Shown piece by piece: positions 1-10,000 of a DNA stretch of 64,000 nucleotides. Position 1 is the first letter of the stretch. The number at the start of each line of letters is the position of its first letter. The notes under the pieces are model-generated. The model saw only the letters and a program-made list of their open reading frames with translations. It ran no database searches and was not told the DNA's origin. The stretch spans positions 17,785,282 to 17,849,281 of the forward strand of contig OX439039.1 of NCBI GenBank assembly GCA_949317995.1, given 5' to 3'. The position numbers and the translations under genes were made by a program. Origin of the DNA: Acholoe squamosa. Its lineage: Eukaryota > Annelida > Polychaeta > Phyllodocida > Polynoidae.

Positions 1-1031
1 TTGCAGATTCAGCAATCATTTATCTCCAAACGCAGGCGTCGGTGCAACAGCACAAGGCAAGGGCACAAGGCACGCAGCGCAACAACAGGCCGGATACAAG
101 CACGTTATCTCGCCTTCATGTGGCAGGTAAAAGTGAACCCCTACAACGCGCACCACTCTATGATGTGCACCTTCCACGAATACTTGACATTGCATATCAA
201 AGCACTGGCCACAATACACAACTATCTATCCCAGGCCAGAGTGCATGTCTCCCTAGTAACGGGGGAGGCACATCCCATGTCACACATGAGGATATCCAGG
301 GCTATGGAGGCAATGAACAGAAACAAGGCAGGTTACTCCCCTATCAAAGGCAGCCTACAGAAGTCTTTATTACGTCACAAGAGGAGTTCTGACATTCTCA
401 GGCCAGGATACACTGAAAACATGGAAGTCATCAGGATGACAATACTGACAGTACAGAGTCGTCATATTGATGACTCAGGTCGTCAGGATGACAACTTAAA
501 GTCGTCATTTTGACTACCTAAAGCTGTAGTTTTAGGTATCGTCAACTTGAGGACCTAAAGTGGTCACCGCTGACTAGTTTCAGAACTTCTAGGTTTTCAG
601 TGTATAAACACTACAGTTAAATCAGGCAAGACCCTCCAGAGAACAGGCCAGAGAAGGAAGTTGACACTTGCCCTGGCAGAGGAGCCGGAACTCTGTGTAG
701 TGACAGCATGCAGACAGATGTGCATGGATGTCCCCACGGCGGATCAGTGAGACCCCCTGTTCATGTTAAAGACATAAGGGAACCCATTCCCACGGCAGAA
801 ATAAGGAAGCACTGGAAGCAGGTTTTCACCGACTTAGGCCTGCTAAAAGATGTGTACTCCCTCCATGGGCTAAGGTCGGCCGCGGCCACCCAGGCCTACA
901 AAGGAGGCACCTCAGAATTTGATGTCCAAATATATGGGGACTGGACATCTTCTATTCATAGACAGTATATCAGACATGACGTCTCACGTAGGGTCAGCCA
1001 TAAACAAATCAATGCTCTCCATCGTAAATAA
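1..1031 (+). pseudogene. tyrosine recombinase remnant (DIRS/Ngaro- or Crypton-like element)
   Basis: Two blocks of one recombinase lie either side of a MITE at 411-602. The left block (to about 410) looks like the helical core-binding domain: a Tyr-rich helix pair followed by TIHNYLSQARVHV and a conserved Gly. The right block (about 700-1031) has the catalytic pattern of tyrosine recombinases: HGLRSAAA (His-x-x-Arg box), a Trp where the second His/Trp is expected (GDWTSS), and a Tyr nucleophile in RQYIRHD. Such enzymes occur in DIRS/Ngaro retroelements and in Cryptons. With no reverse transcriptase in view I cannot choose between them. The element runs off the left edge, is broken in a few places, and is certainly not a working copy. 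Confidence 0.72.
411..602. mobile_element. short MITE copy, TIR CACTGAAAACC-type, TA target duplication
   Basis: The ends read CACTGAAAAC and GGTTTTCAGTG and are flanked by TA on both sides (409-410, 603-604), as in Tc1/mariner-type transposons. The interior is rich in GTCGTCA/TGACGAC motifs. The right-hand ~70 bp, including GACCTAAAG and TTTAGGTATCGTCAAC, closely match the end of the 740-bp copy at 3523-4262. It sits inside the recombinase remnant. Confidence 0.8.
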
Positions 1032-1146
1032 GCTTCACATCACTGACTCAGATATCACTGACGTTATATCCTAATATATTTTTTCAATTTATTTAATTAC
1101 ATTTTACAAATTTCATCTCATACCCATCCCCCTCTCCCCATACTCA

Positions 1147-1548
1147 TTTTATTCCTTCAATTCATTATTTATCTCATTCAACACATCAACTTACCAATAC
1201 GGTTTACAATTGTTTAAATCAATCTACTTATTAATATGTATTCTTCATCCTCAGTATTGTTATCTTATATAACAAATTAATAAATAACCTGCACCCTGCT
1301 TCCCCCATTCTCTGCTCTGCTTCTTCCAGCACAGCAACTCTTAAATTCCCCACCCACCCACTCCTTTATTTAAATTTTTACCTGTTGTACATATTTTCAT
1401 CACGTAGGACATTTTATTTCTTCAATTCATTATTTATCTCATTCAACACACCAACTTACCAATATGTGTTACAATTGTTTAAATCAATCTATTTATTAAT
1501 AATCTTGATTCTCAGTATTGTTATCTTATATAACAAATTATTAAATAT
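1147..1548. repeat. two AT-rich direct repeats of about 140 bp
   Basis: The stretch at about 1147-1286 recurs at about 1412-1548, 265 bp downstream. Both copies share TTCAATTCATTATTTATCTC, a run around ATTGTTTAAATCAATCTA, and TTATATAACAAATTA. No coding signal is seen. The region from 1032 to 1743 otherwise holds only AT-rich non-coding sequence. Confidence 0.7.
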
Positions 1549-1743
1549 TGTATTTCTCCAAGTCCTGCCTCCCTGTATCTTTCTCTTTATACACAGGCTA
1601 GGGAATCAATGTTCTATCATTTCACAACCATCCTCTTTTTCCAAAATGATATTCACGGCACTTTGAAACTTAATTGCCCCTATTTGAAACTAGCACTTAA
1701 ATATGATGGAGGTGTATGACAACCAAATTTTTTTTTCCATTAC

Positions 1744-1940
1744 CTCTATCTCATCCCCTTCTTCAATGTCCTTGATCTGTTTTTTTAGGCAGAAGATGGT
1801 AGAAAGCAAACTACCCATACACAAGCACCGGATCCAGTATGGTGGCCGTGAGTAGTTGGCACGGAAGTGGAAGTTGACAATAAACACATTTACAACTGTA
1901 GACAAGGTTAGCAAACCAAGTGTGCCACTGATGAAGAGTG
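1744..1940 (-). CDS. nAChR exon 9: M3 and start of the cytoplasmic loop
   Basis: This 197-bp exon encodes LFISGTLGLLTLSTVVNVFI (M3), then HFRANYSRPPYWIRCL, the post-M3 segment with its Pro and Trp. It is ended here at GAG/GTAATGG, phase 0. If that donor is unused, the frame runs to a TAG at 1690 and would give a subunit truncated before M4. I favour splicing to an exon outside the window. Confidence 0.85.
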
Positions 1941-2188
1941 CTGTAAAACAATAAAAACAGAAAATCACATAGGAATGATAACTTGTCCTGAATTCCTAAT
2001 TTATAAGGGCTATCAGAATCTGTGTTTAATTGATGTGGATCATCATTTTGGATGGCTTCCATGGAGACTGCAAATCTCAGTCCTGGGACTTGATGTTTGA
2101 GAGCCATCTGCTCTTTCAGTATCATCAGTACCTTTACAGATGAGTAATCCTCTAGAGACATTTTGATACTATAGAAATTACTACATAC

Positions 2189-2285
2189 CTAGCAGTGGAA
2201 TGACCTCACCATTTGGAGGCATATGTCCCATGACATTCAGCATGTAGATTGACATTGCTAATAGAATAGTGATAGCCAGTGAAAC
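2189..2285 (-). CDS. nAChR exon 8: pore-lining M2
   Basis: This 97-bp exon encodes VSLAITILLAMSIYMLNVMG, then HMPPNGEVIPLLG. It has the M2 hallmarks Ser2', Thr6', Leu9' and the Met-Pro of the M2-M3 loop. The usual acidic residue at 20' is Gly. The acceptor TTTCAG lies about 18.8 kb from exon 7 because of the LTR element. The donor is GTATGTAG, phase 1. Confidence 0.94.
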
Positions 2286-2447
2286 CTGAAATAATGGGCA
2301 GAAATAGAAAAACCTGACATAGAAATCCACATGATCCCCATATAAGTATGATATACCATTTTATTATTCCATAAATTCTAACATATTTTGTATTAATCAA
2401 AGGATATCTATGAAATTAATACATAGGTTGGTTCTAAGAGCTATAAG

Positions 2448-4437
2448 AGCGCTCAAACTTTGTATAAGAGCGTTCATGCCCCACTGCACACCAAACCAAG
2501 TCAGTTAGACAGAGTTTATGACATCAAAGGGTCCGACCTAATGGTTCACTGCACAATATAATAAAAATGAGGGTCTCAGTGTGCGACCTCATGGTTCAGT
2601 GCACAAACTAATAAGTTGTAAGTGAATGCAACCGGCCGTCACGGGTGCCTGAGCACCGCTGACGCCGTCATGAGTGTCTGAGCACTCTAATAACTGAACA
2701 ATGGGTTACATAAGCACAACGCCATAACTGTCCGGTCGCTCTAGCGTCGCTTCTGAGCAAGCTAGGTCAAATATCAAAGCATCTATGGAAAGCCCATAAT
2801 TAGACAGTCAAAATGAGCCCAAGATCAAGGCGGAACTCCCATTATTAAGGAAGTTACGCCATGGAGACTGAATGGAGCTCTGAGTGCACTACAGACAAAC
2901 CGGCGCAAGTTACGTGCCTATCCAGCGGGCAGTTTAAACTTGGCATATTCAACTCCGCGCATGCGCAAAATGGCGGTTATAGCGGTGTAAACGATCGAGA
3001 TATGAGGGTCTGAAGTCACAGAACCGACCAAGACAATGGGGGACACAGCGGCGCCCATGGGGGTCCTTTTTGGACCCAGTGACACATGAAAGCCTCCCCT
3101 CAAACAATTGCAGAGTTAGGCAGATGCTACTGGCCCCAGTCAGTCTGGAGGTGCTTTTCCAAGATTTGCTACAAATAGCCTGTCTGCACCTCCAAGAGGA
3201 CAGAACACCAAGAACCGCTCTAGAGGTAACATCTCCAGTCATCTCCTGCTACCTGCTATACCACTGCACTATGGTGAAACTATGCTAGACAGGCATTGGT
3301 TTCTATCATTAGTGGCCAGAGGGTATCTTCCTCAAGACTTCCACCAGAGGGTAAAGTTATTCATTATTACATTATTCCTCTAAGCAGCAGGTCAGGAGCT
3401 AGGTGTGGGAACCCACCTAGAACTATGCTGGACATTGTATTATTATTACCTCACAGGTGGAGTGGAACAGAACATTATACTTTATAACTTACTGTATATT
3501 TACTGTATGTACAAATTACCTACACTGAAAACCCACCGCTAATGGAAAGTCGTCATATATGACGAGTTTAAGGTCGTCAGAGGGTCGTCAGGCCTTCAAG
3601 ACTACCCTCAGTCGTCATACTGAGGACACTGGCTTTTCCTACTAGTTTGGGTGTGTGCCATAAGAGGTCCCCACTATGCACTTCTATGATACAAATGATG
3701 TATAGTGGGTTGTATATACTCTCATAAATATATATTGTTCTAACTATATTGTTACTATGAAAGGGGAAGTATAACTGAATTTGATAAAGATATACCTGTA
3801 AAAAAGATGGAAATGTTTAAATGGAAATGTAGAAAGGAAAATATATCATTCTGCTAATGACACCTCTCTTATGGATAGGACTGGGTTATAAGTCCATATC
3901 TATTGAGAGTCTAAGGCATAGTAGATGCACTACATTATGTTTAGTTGAACCCATGATAGTGGTTTTACAAGAAGAAATACTGATTGATGGGTGAGGGAAT
4001 CAGATATCCATTACCAAACAAAGGAGAAATCAATATCATTGGTTAATTGTTAAGAACAGTACTAGAAGGTATATAATTTCTGCACAGAATGATATGGCTG
4101 TAAAATGCACCAAAAGTGACGACCAAAGGTCGTCAGTGACAACCAAAAGTCATCACCTATGACGACCCCTTGACGACCTAAAGCTGTAGATTTAGGTATC
4201 GTCAACCTGAGGACCTAAAGTCGTCAGTATTGACGAGTTTTTGGTCTTGTAGGTTTTCAGTGTACATACTAACTACTGTATGATTGATATTTCTTACATG
4301 TTGCCTAAAGCTGAATAAACCAGTGACAACTGGAAATAACACTATTTTATGAGAGCTTAATGTATTTACACTATATACCACTAGTCTTATGATATTTCTC
4401 ATATGACAACTTGATCATGCACAATTACTAGTATGAC
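2448..4437 (+). repeat. 5' LTR of the env-bearing element (contains a MITE)
   Basis: It starts AGCGCTCAAAC and ends ACTAGTATGAC. It spans 1990 bp, of which 742 are the MITE plus its TA duplication, leaving 1248 bp, the same as the 3' LTR. Just inside it, TGGTGGAGAACATCC at 4442 begins with the TGG expected of a tRNA primer-binding site. I cannot assign the tRNA. Confidence 0.95.
3523..4262. mobile_element. 740-bp MITE inserted in the 5' LTR, TA target duplication
   Basis: The ends are CACTGAAAACC and GGTTTTCAGTG, flanked by TA (3521-3522, 4263-4264). The 3' LTR at about 17820 shows the uninterrupted site (ACCTACATACTAAC), proving the boundaries and showing the insertion came after the LTR element. 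The outer segments match the 192-bp copy at 411-602. The longer interior encodes nothing recognisable. Confidence 0.93.
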
Positions 4438-4583
4438 AAAGTGGTGGAGAACATCCTACTAAGATCCCAAATTACCCAATGCTCTCTAAAAATTAAGCTG
4501 GCAACATTACTGAAAACAATCATACACACAGTAAAACACACTCCACCCACCCAGTGACCTTGACACCATGCCCACCAAGGTCA

Positions 4584-4945
4584 CCAGTGAGATCTCCCAC
4601 ATACCAGTGAGATCTCCCACATACCAGTGAGATCTCCCACATACCAGTGAGATCTCCCACATCAATGAGATCTCCCACACATCAATGACGTCTCCCACAC
4701 GTCAGTGAGGTCTCCCACACGTCAGTGAGATCTCCCCACACGTCAGTGAGGTCTTCCACACGTCAGTGAGGTCTCCCAAACGTCAGTGAGGTCTCCCACA
4801 CGTCAGTGAGGTCTCCCACACGTCAGTGAGGTCTCCCACACGTCAGTGAGGTCTCCCACACGTTAGAGAGGTCTCCCACACATCAGTGAGGTCTCCCACA
4901 CGTCAGTGAGGTCTCCCACTAGTCAGTGAGGTCTACCCCACACAT
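4584..4945 (+). repeat. 20-bp minisatellite in the LTR-element leader
   Basis: About 18 tandem units of the form CAGTGAGRTCTCCCACACGT run from shortly after the 5' LTR toward gag. The first four units carry ATAC where later ones carry ACGT, which suggests two rounds of local amplification. Units are contiguous with no unique spacers. Confidence 0.95.
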
Positions 4946-5309
4946 CAAGGTCTTATCAGTCAAGCTGGCAGAACAACACACAAAGACCTTACGTAGTCAG
5001 GGGCCTGTTGAATAGGTCTCCCTCCCACCTAGATCTAGGAGGCCCACAGGAGGCAAACCAGCCTCCAGTACAACAGACCCACACTCAGTAGACCCCACAC
5101 CACCCACCCTGTCTACTCAGGGAACAACCAGTTCCCAGGGATCCAACAGTTCCCAGGGATCTCTACAGGACGCTCAACTCACGCTATCTACCTCAGGGGA
5201 AGAAGGATCTGCCTCAGGGGGTGGATCCACACCCTCATCTAGATCCTCCACCCCAGCTTCGGCCTTTGACAGCCACTCCTCCAGAGATACTTCTCCCACA
5301 CCCTCCATC

Positions 5310-6980
5310 ATGGACACCGATGAAGGCCCCCAACCTAATCAGACAGCTGAGAAGATAAGGGCCTATGAGAAGGCCATCCAAGATGCAGTTACTGCCCTAG
5401 AGACCAACAAGTCCCTGCAGGAGGAAAGGGAGAGGATCCTCAACCAACAACTGGCAGAGAGGAATGCAGCAATAGATGCTCAACAGAAGGCCATGGAAGA
5501 TCAGCGGAAGTCCCTAGAGAGACAACAACAACAGATAGCAGATCTCATGAAGATGGTATCATCCCAGACCCAACAGCCTCCCACACCTGCCATCACACCT
5601 GTTGTCACACCATCTGCCTCTGGATCCAAGGACGACATCATAATCTCCATGGTGTCCAACATGACCAAACTCATAGACAGAAAACAACAGGATGACAGAA
5701 AGATCAGGCTACATGAGGTAACAAAACCCAAAGCTTTCTCACACCCATCACCACTCATGTCAACAGCATTATTTATTGATCACAAATTCCCAGAATATCT
5801 GAAGGATAAGTACAAAGTAACAGACAGTGACACCATGGTAACATATTTACCCAAGTACCTTGAGGGACAAGCACTAGCTTGGTTTGAATCCTTCAGGGAA
5901 AGTGCCACACCTGATATGTTGACATGGACCAAAGTAGTGAATAAATTAAAAGAGTATTTTGCTACTCGAGACAATATCATCTCAAGGACAGCACTCCGTG
6001 CACAAAAGATAGATGAACCTGTCCTAGACTATGCATGCCATCTCAGGAAAGTGTGTAATGCCCAACGCCAAAGCGATGAAATCCTAAGCAAGGCATTTAC
6101 CCAAGGCATGAGGCCCTGGATCTCTGTAGCTCTTGAGAACAAGAAAATAGACTCTTTTGACCAAGCCCTAGACCTAGCCTTAGAGGTTGAGACCCGAGAA
6201 AGATCTAGGAAGATAAGGGAGGCAGAGTCTAACCCACAGCCTACTAAGAAGAAGGTCCAGGAAATCAGCACTAGTGCAGATGAAGATGTTAACCTAATGT
6301 CTAGTGCCCATGTAAGGCAACAGGAAGCTAAGGTTACATCAAGAGACCCTACCGGTAGATATAGAGGAAACAACTATGACCCCAACTACCAATCCAATAG
6401 AGGTAGAGGTAGAGGGGGCAACAACAACAACCGGGGGGGTCACAACAGTAGGAAAGACAACAGCTCTTCCAACTCCAACAATGGTAACTCTTCATACAGT
6501 GATAGGAGAGACAGAACCCCAAGTAATGGCAGATCCTATAATAATCAAGGATCCAACAGTAGGAGCCATAGTCCACATAGGAACTACAACTCTGGATCCT
6601 ACAACAACTCTGGATCCTACAACAACAGCCAGGGTTCAAACAACTCTGGATCCTATAATCAAGGATCCAACAGTAGAAGCCATAGTCCACATAGGAACTA
6701 CAACAGTGGATCCTACAACAACAATGGTGCCTACAACAACCAGAGATCCAACAACTCTGGGTCCTACAACAACCAGGGATCTAACAACTCTGGTCAATAC
6801 AGCAACTCTGGTCAATATAACCAGGGTTCCAACTCACGCCAGGAGGATTACAAACCTGACACAAGAGGTTATCAGGGGAACCAACACAGTAACCCCCAAA
6901 TACCACCTCATGTAATGGATCAAATCTCCAAGCTCCTGGTGGCAAGCATCTCAACCACCCCACAGAACCAGGAAAACTAG
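5310..6980 (+). CDS. gag of the env-bearing LTR element
   Basis: A 556-residue structural protein, apparently whole. Residues about 12-90 form a Glu/Gln-rich coiled coil. Residues about 130-290 match the retrotransposon capsid pattern (EGQALAWFESF, then a WTKVVNKLKEYF-like helix and a terminal helix bundle). The remainder (about 335-530) is a low-complexity tail with an RG-rich patch (GRGRGGNNNNRGG) and many NSGSYNN and GSNSRSHSPHRN repeats. No CCHC zinc knuckle is present, so RNA binding is probably by the Arg-rich tail, as in errantiviruses. The capsid would assemble in the cytoplasm. pol follows in another frame; this family commonly uses ribosomal frameshifting to make Gag-Pol. Confidence 0.93.
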   Translation: MDTDEGPQPNQTAEKIRAYEKAIQDAVTALETNKSLQEERERILNQQLAERNAAIDAQQKAMEDQRKSLERQQQQIADLMKMVSSQTQQPPTPAITPVVTPSASGSKDDIIISMVSNMTKLIDRKQQDDRKIRLHEVTKPKAFSHPSPLMSTALFIDHKFPEYLKDKYKVTDSDTMVTYLPKYLEGQALAWFESFRESATPDMLTWTKVVNKLKEYFATRDNIISRTALRAQKIDEPVLDYACHLRKVCNAQRQSDEILSKAFTQGMRPWISVALENKKIDSFDQALDLALEVETRERSRKIREAESNPQPTKKKVQEISTSADEDVNLMSSAHVRQQEAKVTSRDPTGRYRGNNYDPNYQSNRGRGRGGNNNNRGGHNSRKDNSSSNSNNGNSSYSDRRDRTPSNGRSYNNQGSNSRSHSPHRNYNSGSYNNSGSYNNSQGSNNSGSYNQGSNSRSHSPHRNYNSGSYNNNGAYNNQRSNNSGSYNNQGSNNSGQYSNSGQYNQGSNSRQEDYKPDTRGYQGNQHSNPQIPPHVMDQISKLLVASISTTPQNQEN

Positions 6981-7003
6981 GATGTCACAGTGCCGATGGG
7001 CCA

Positions 7004-10000
7004 GTGCGCTGTGACACCCCAAATACAAACAATCAATCAGGATCAACAAGGATCCAACCAGAGACAATTGCTAGTGCCAATCTACCATCTAACAGACAGA
7101 GACGTCCATCAGTGATACACATCACCCCACCAGATTCATCATCAAAGGATACAGGTGAGAGTACCAAGCTTTCTATTGTACTTCTTAAAAATGGCTGTAT
7201 CAATGCAAATCTATATGATGTTTCAGATGTACAATGTTTGGTTGATACAGGTGCTACTATCACCTGTGTCAGACAATCATTCCTCATGGATCTCCAGAAG
7301 AGATTCCATATCCAACTGAGGAAATCTAAAATCAACATCCATTTGGCAGATGGATCGGTGTGTCATGTTAGACATTCAGCTATGCTGAACTTTAGAATCC
7401 AAGGTGTCAGATTCCAATACCAATTTGCTGTAATACCCAACCTCACACAGCCCGTGGTACTCGGCACAGATTTCTTAAGCACTACAAAATCTCAAATTGA
7501 ATTTAATGTTGATCCTGAACAAATTCTCAAACCCATTAGGGCAGTGAGGGATTTTACCATCCCTCCATTCTCTGAACTTGCAGTATTGGGTAAGGTCACA
7601 TCTACTCAATCACTGCAAGGCAAAACTGGAGTAGTAGATAACCTCCAAAGAAATAACAATGCCCCATATCTAGTTCAAAGGGCAGCAGTAACCCCCAGGG
7701 AAAATAACAAACATCCCCTAGTGTTACTCAACACCAGCAGGCGCCCACATAAAATCAAAAAGGGTGCCATCATAGCTCTATTTCAGGAAGTCAAGGAATC
7801 TGATTTAGAAAAACCTCAACAGGTGTCAGACACTACCCCACACACTGATCAATCCATCTCAGCCATACGGCCTGAGGATGTAACTCAATTCAGTGACACA
7901 GACTCAGACTGTGAGTCCACATATGCTGACCCTGAACCCAACTCAATCAGACTCTCTGAAATAGCTGCTATACATAGTGAGGCACATGACCTCGAGCCAG
8001 AATTGGAAGAGAATGTTCCACCAAAATCTGTGCTCACATCCAAAGATCAGCATGATAGATTAGAATCACTGCTGACCAAGTATGATGATGTATTTGTAGG
8101 AAAAGATGGAGACATTGGTGCTACACACCTGTATACCCACTCAATACATGTGAAACCTGAGGCAGTACCATGTCATTTCCTACCATATAGACAAACACCA
8201 GAAAAACAGGCCGCAATAGGGGAAGAGTGTGAAAGGCTAGTACAACAGGGCATTCTGAGAGAATGTGCTGAGGGCCCCTGGGCTTCCAGATCCTTTTTAG
8301 TACAAAAATCATCGGGAGGCCATAGGCTCGTCACAGATTTTCGTTATTTGAACCAAAACACGATAAATCAAGCCTTATCTACACCCCGGGCCGATGACAC
8401 TCTAGACATGATAGGGTCACTCAGACCAAGAGTATTCAGTAAGCTAGATGCCCAACAGGGATTTTTTCAAATTCCTATAAGACAGGAGGACCAGCATAAA
8501 ACCGCATTCATAGCAAATGACAAAAAATATGTCTATGAAAGGATGCCGATGGGTTTAGCGACCGCACCTGCGGGATTCTGCCATCTAGTCACATTAATTC
8601 TGAACAAACTCAAATACAAATGTGCCCTACCATACCTAGATGACATATTGGTATTATCACCATCAATCGAACAACACTTCCATGACCTGGAAGATGTGTT
8701 CAACAGCTTAAGAGTTGGTAAACTCAAACTGAAGAAATCAAAATGTGAATACTTCATAGACAGAATAGACTTCTTGGGAATGAGAGTCACACCCATGGGA
8801 CTGCAACCATCTCCCACAAAGGTGGAGTCAATCAAAACCTTCCCAACACCAAAATCAGTCAAAAATGTCAGATCCTTCACAGGCCTATGCCAATACTTCA
8901 AAAAGTTTATCAAAGGTTATGCCCAAATTGCTAGACCATTATATGATCTACAGACACATCTCAAAGCATTTGTCTGGACAGAGGAGGCAGATAATGCTTT
9001 CAAAACATTAAAGCATGCCCTCTGTACCAATGCTCTTCTCAGATATCCAAACTATGAGAAAGAGTTCAGTTTGGCAACTGATGCTTCCAATGTGAGTTTA
9101 GGAGCTGTACTCTCACAGAGAGATAATGAAGGAGTGCTCAGACCAGTAGCCTTTGCAGGTAGAACCCTCTCCAAACATGAGAGAAATTACAATACCACAG
9201 AGAGAGAACTACTGGGAGTAGTGTATGGAGTACTACACTTCAGACACTATCTAGAGACTAGACACTTCCAATTATATACAGACCATGCAGCCCTAATCCC
9301 ACTATTAACCAATACAGGACTCACACATAGATGGGCCAGATGGGCTCTAGACATACAACAATTTTCATTCACCATCCAACATGTGAAAGGTGATGATAAC
9401 ATACCTCCAGATGCTATGTCTAGAAGAGAATACCCAGACTCTGGACCCATGACTAACCCTCCACCCCCACCAAGGAGAGTTAGAGCAGCCAGTAGAACTA
9501 AGTTTGCAAATGTAACAAAGAAAGTACCATTCAAAAGGGATGATCCACCCAACACCATTGAAAGGCCAGAGACACCCATTAGGGGTATCTTGAAACAATC
9601 TACACACTATGTGTTTTGCCACTGTGAGAGAGAATACTCACAACTCTTTCCAGATAATGACTTCGAGCCTATTGAATTCTCATCACTCAATCAGATGGTG
9701 AAAGCAACTCCTAAAGAGCCACCCTTCACCCCACCTGACTCAGAAGATGAAGATCCAGAAGACACAATATACGCTATTACTCAAGCAACTTCCAAATCAG
9801 TCAGATTCTTTGAACCAATGCAGGGAGAGGAAACATCGAACCATTTGTGTCCTATGACCACACGCTCAAAGACTAGAGAAATGATTCAGGAGGGCATACC
9901 AAAACCCCCCACACAATCACAAACTATTCTAAACGAGAAAAAGGTCACAGGAAACAAACCTACCAAAACCCCACCTGCCAGGAGAAATGTCACAAAAGAC

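Noticed and set aside
2918-3487. Short ORFs in the 5' LTR, repeated in the 3' LTR
   Set aside because: They recur at 17219-17788 only because the LTRs are duplicates. The overlapping frames on both strands look like chance and match no family.
4442-4460. Assignment of the primer tRNA for the env-bearing element
   Set aside because: A TGG-starting site is visible, but matching it to a particular tRNA from memory would be a guess.
4584-4945. CRISPR-like array
   Set aside because: Units are contiguous with no unique spacers, and the context is an animal retroelement.
5501-6963. Minus-strand and alternative-frame ORFs over gag (for example 6376-6915, Thr/Pro-rich)
   Set aside because: Biased composition follows from the repetitive gag tail. 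The gag frame explains the region.
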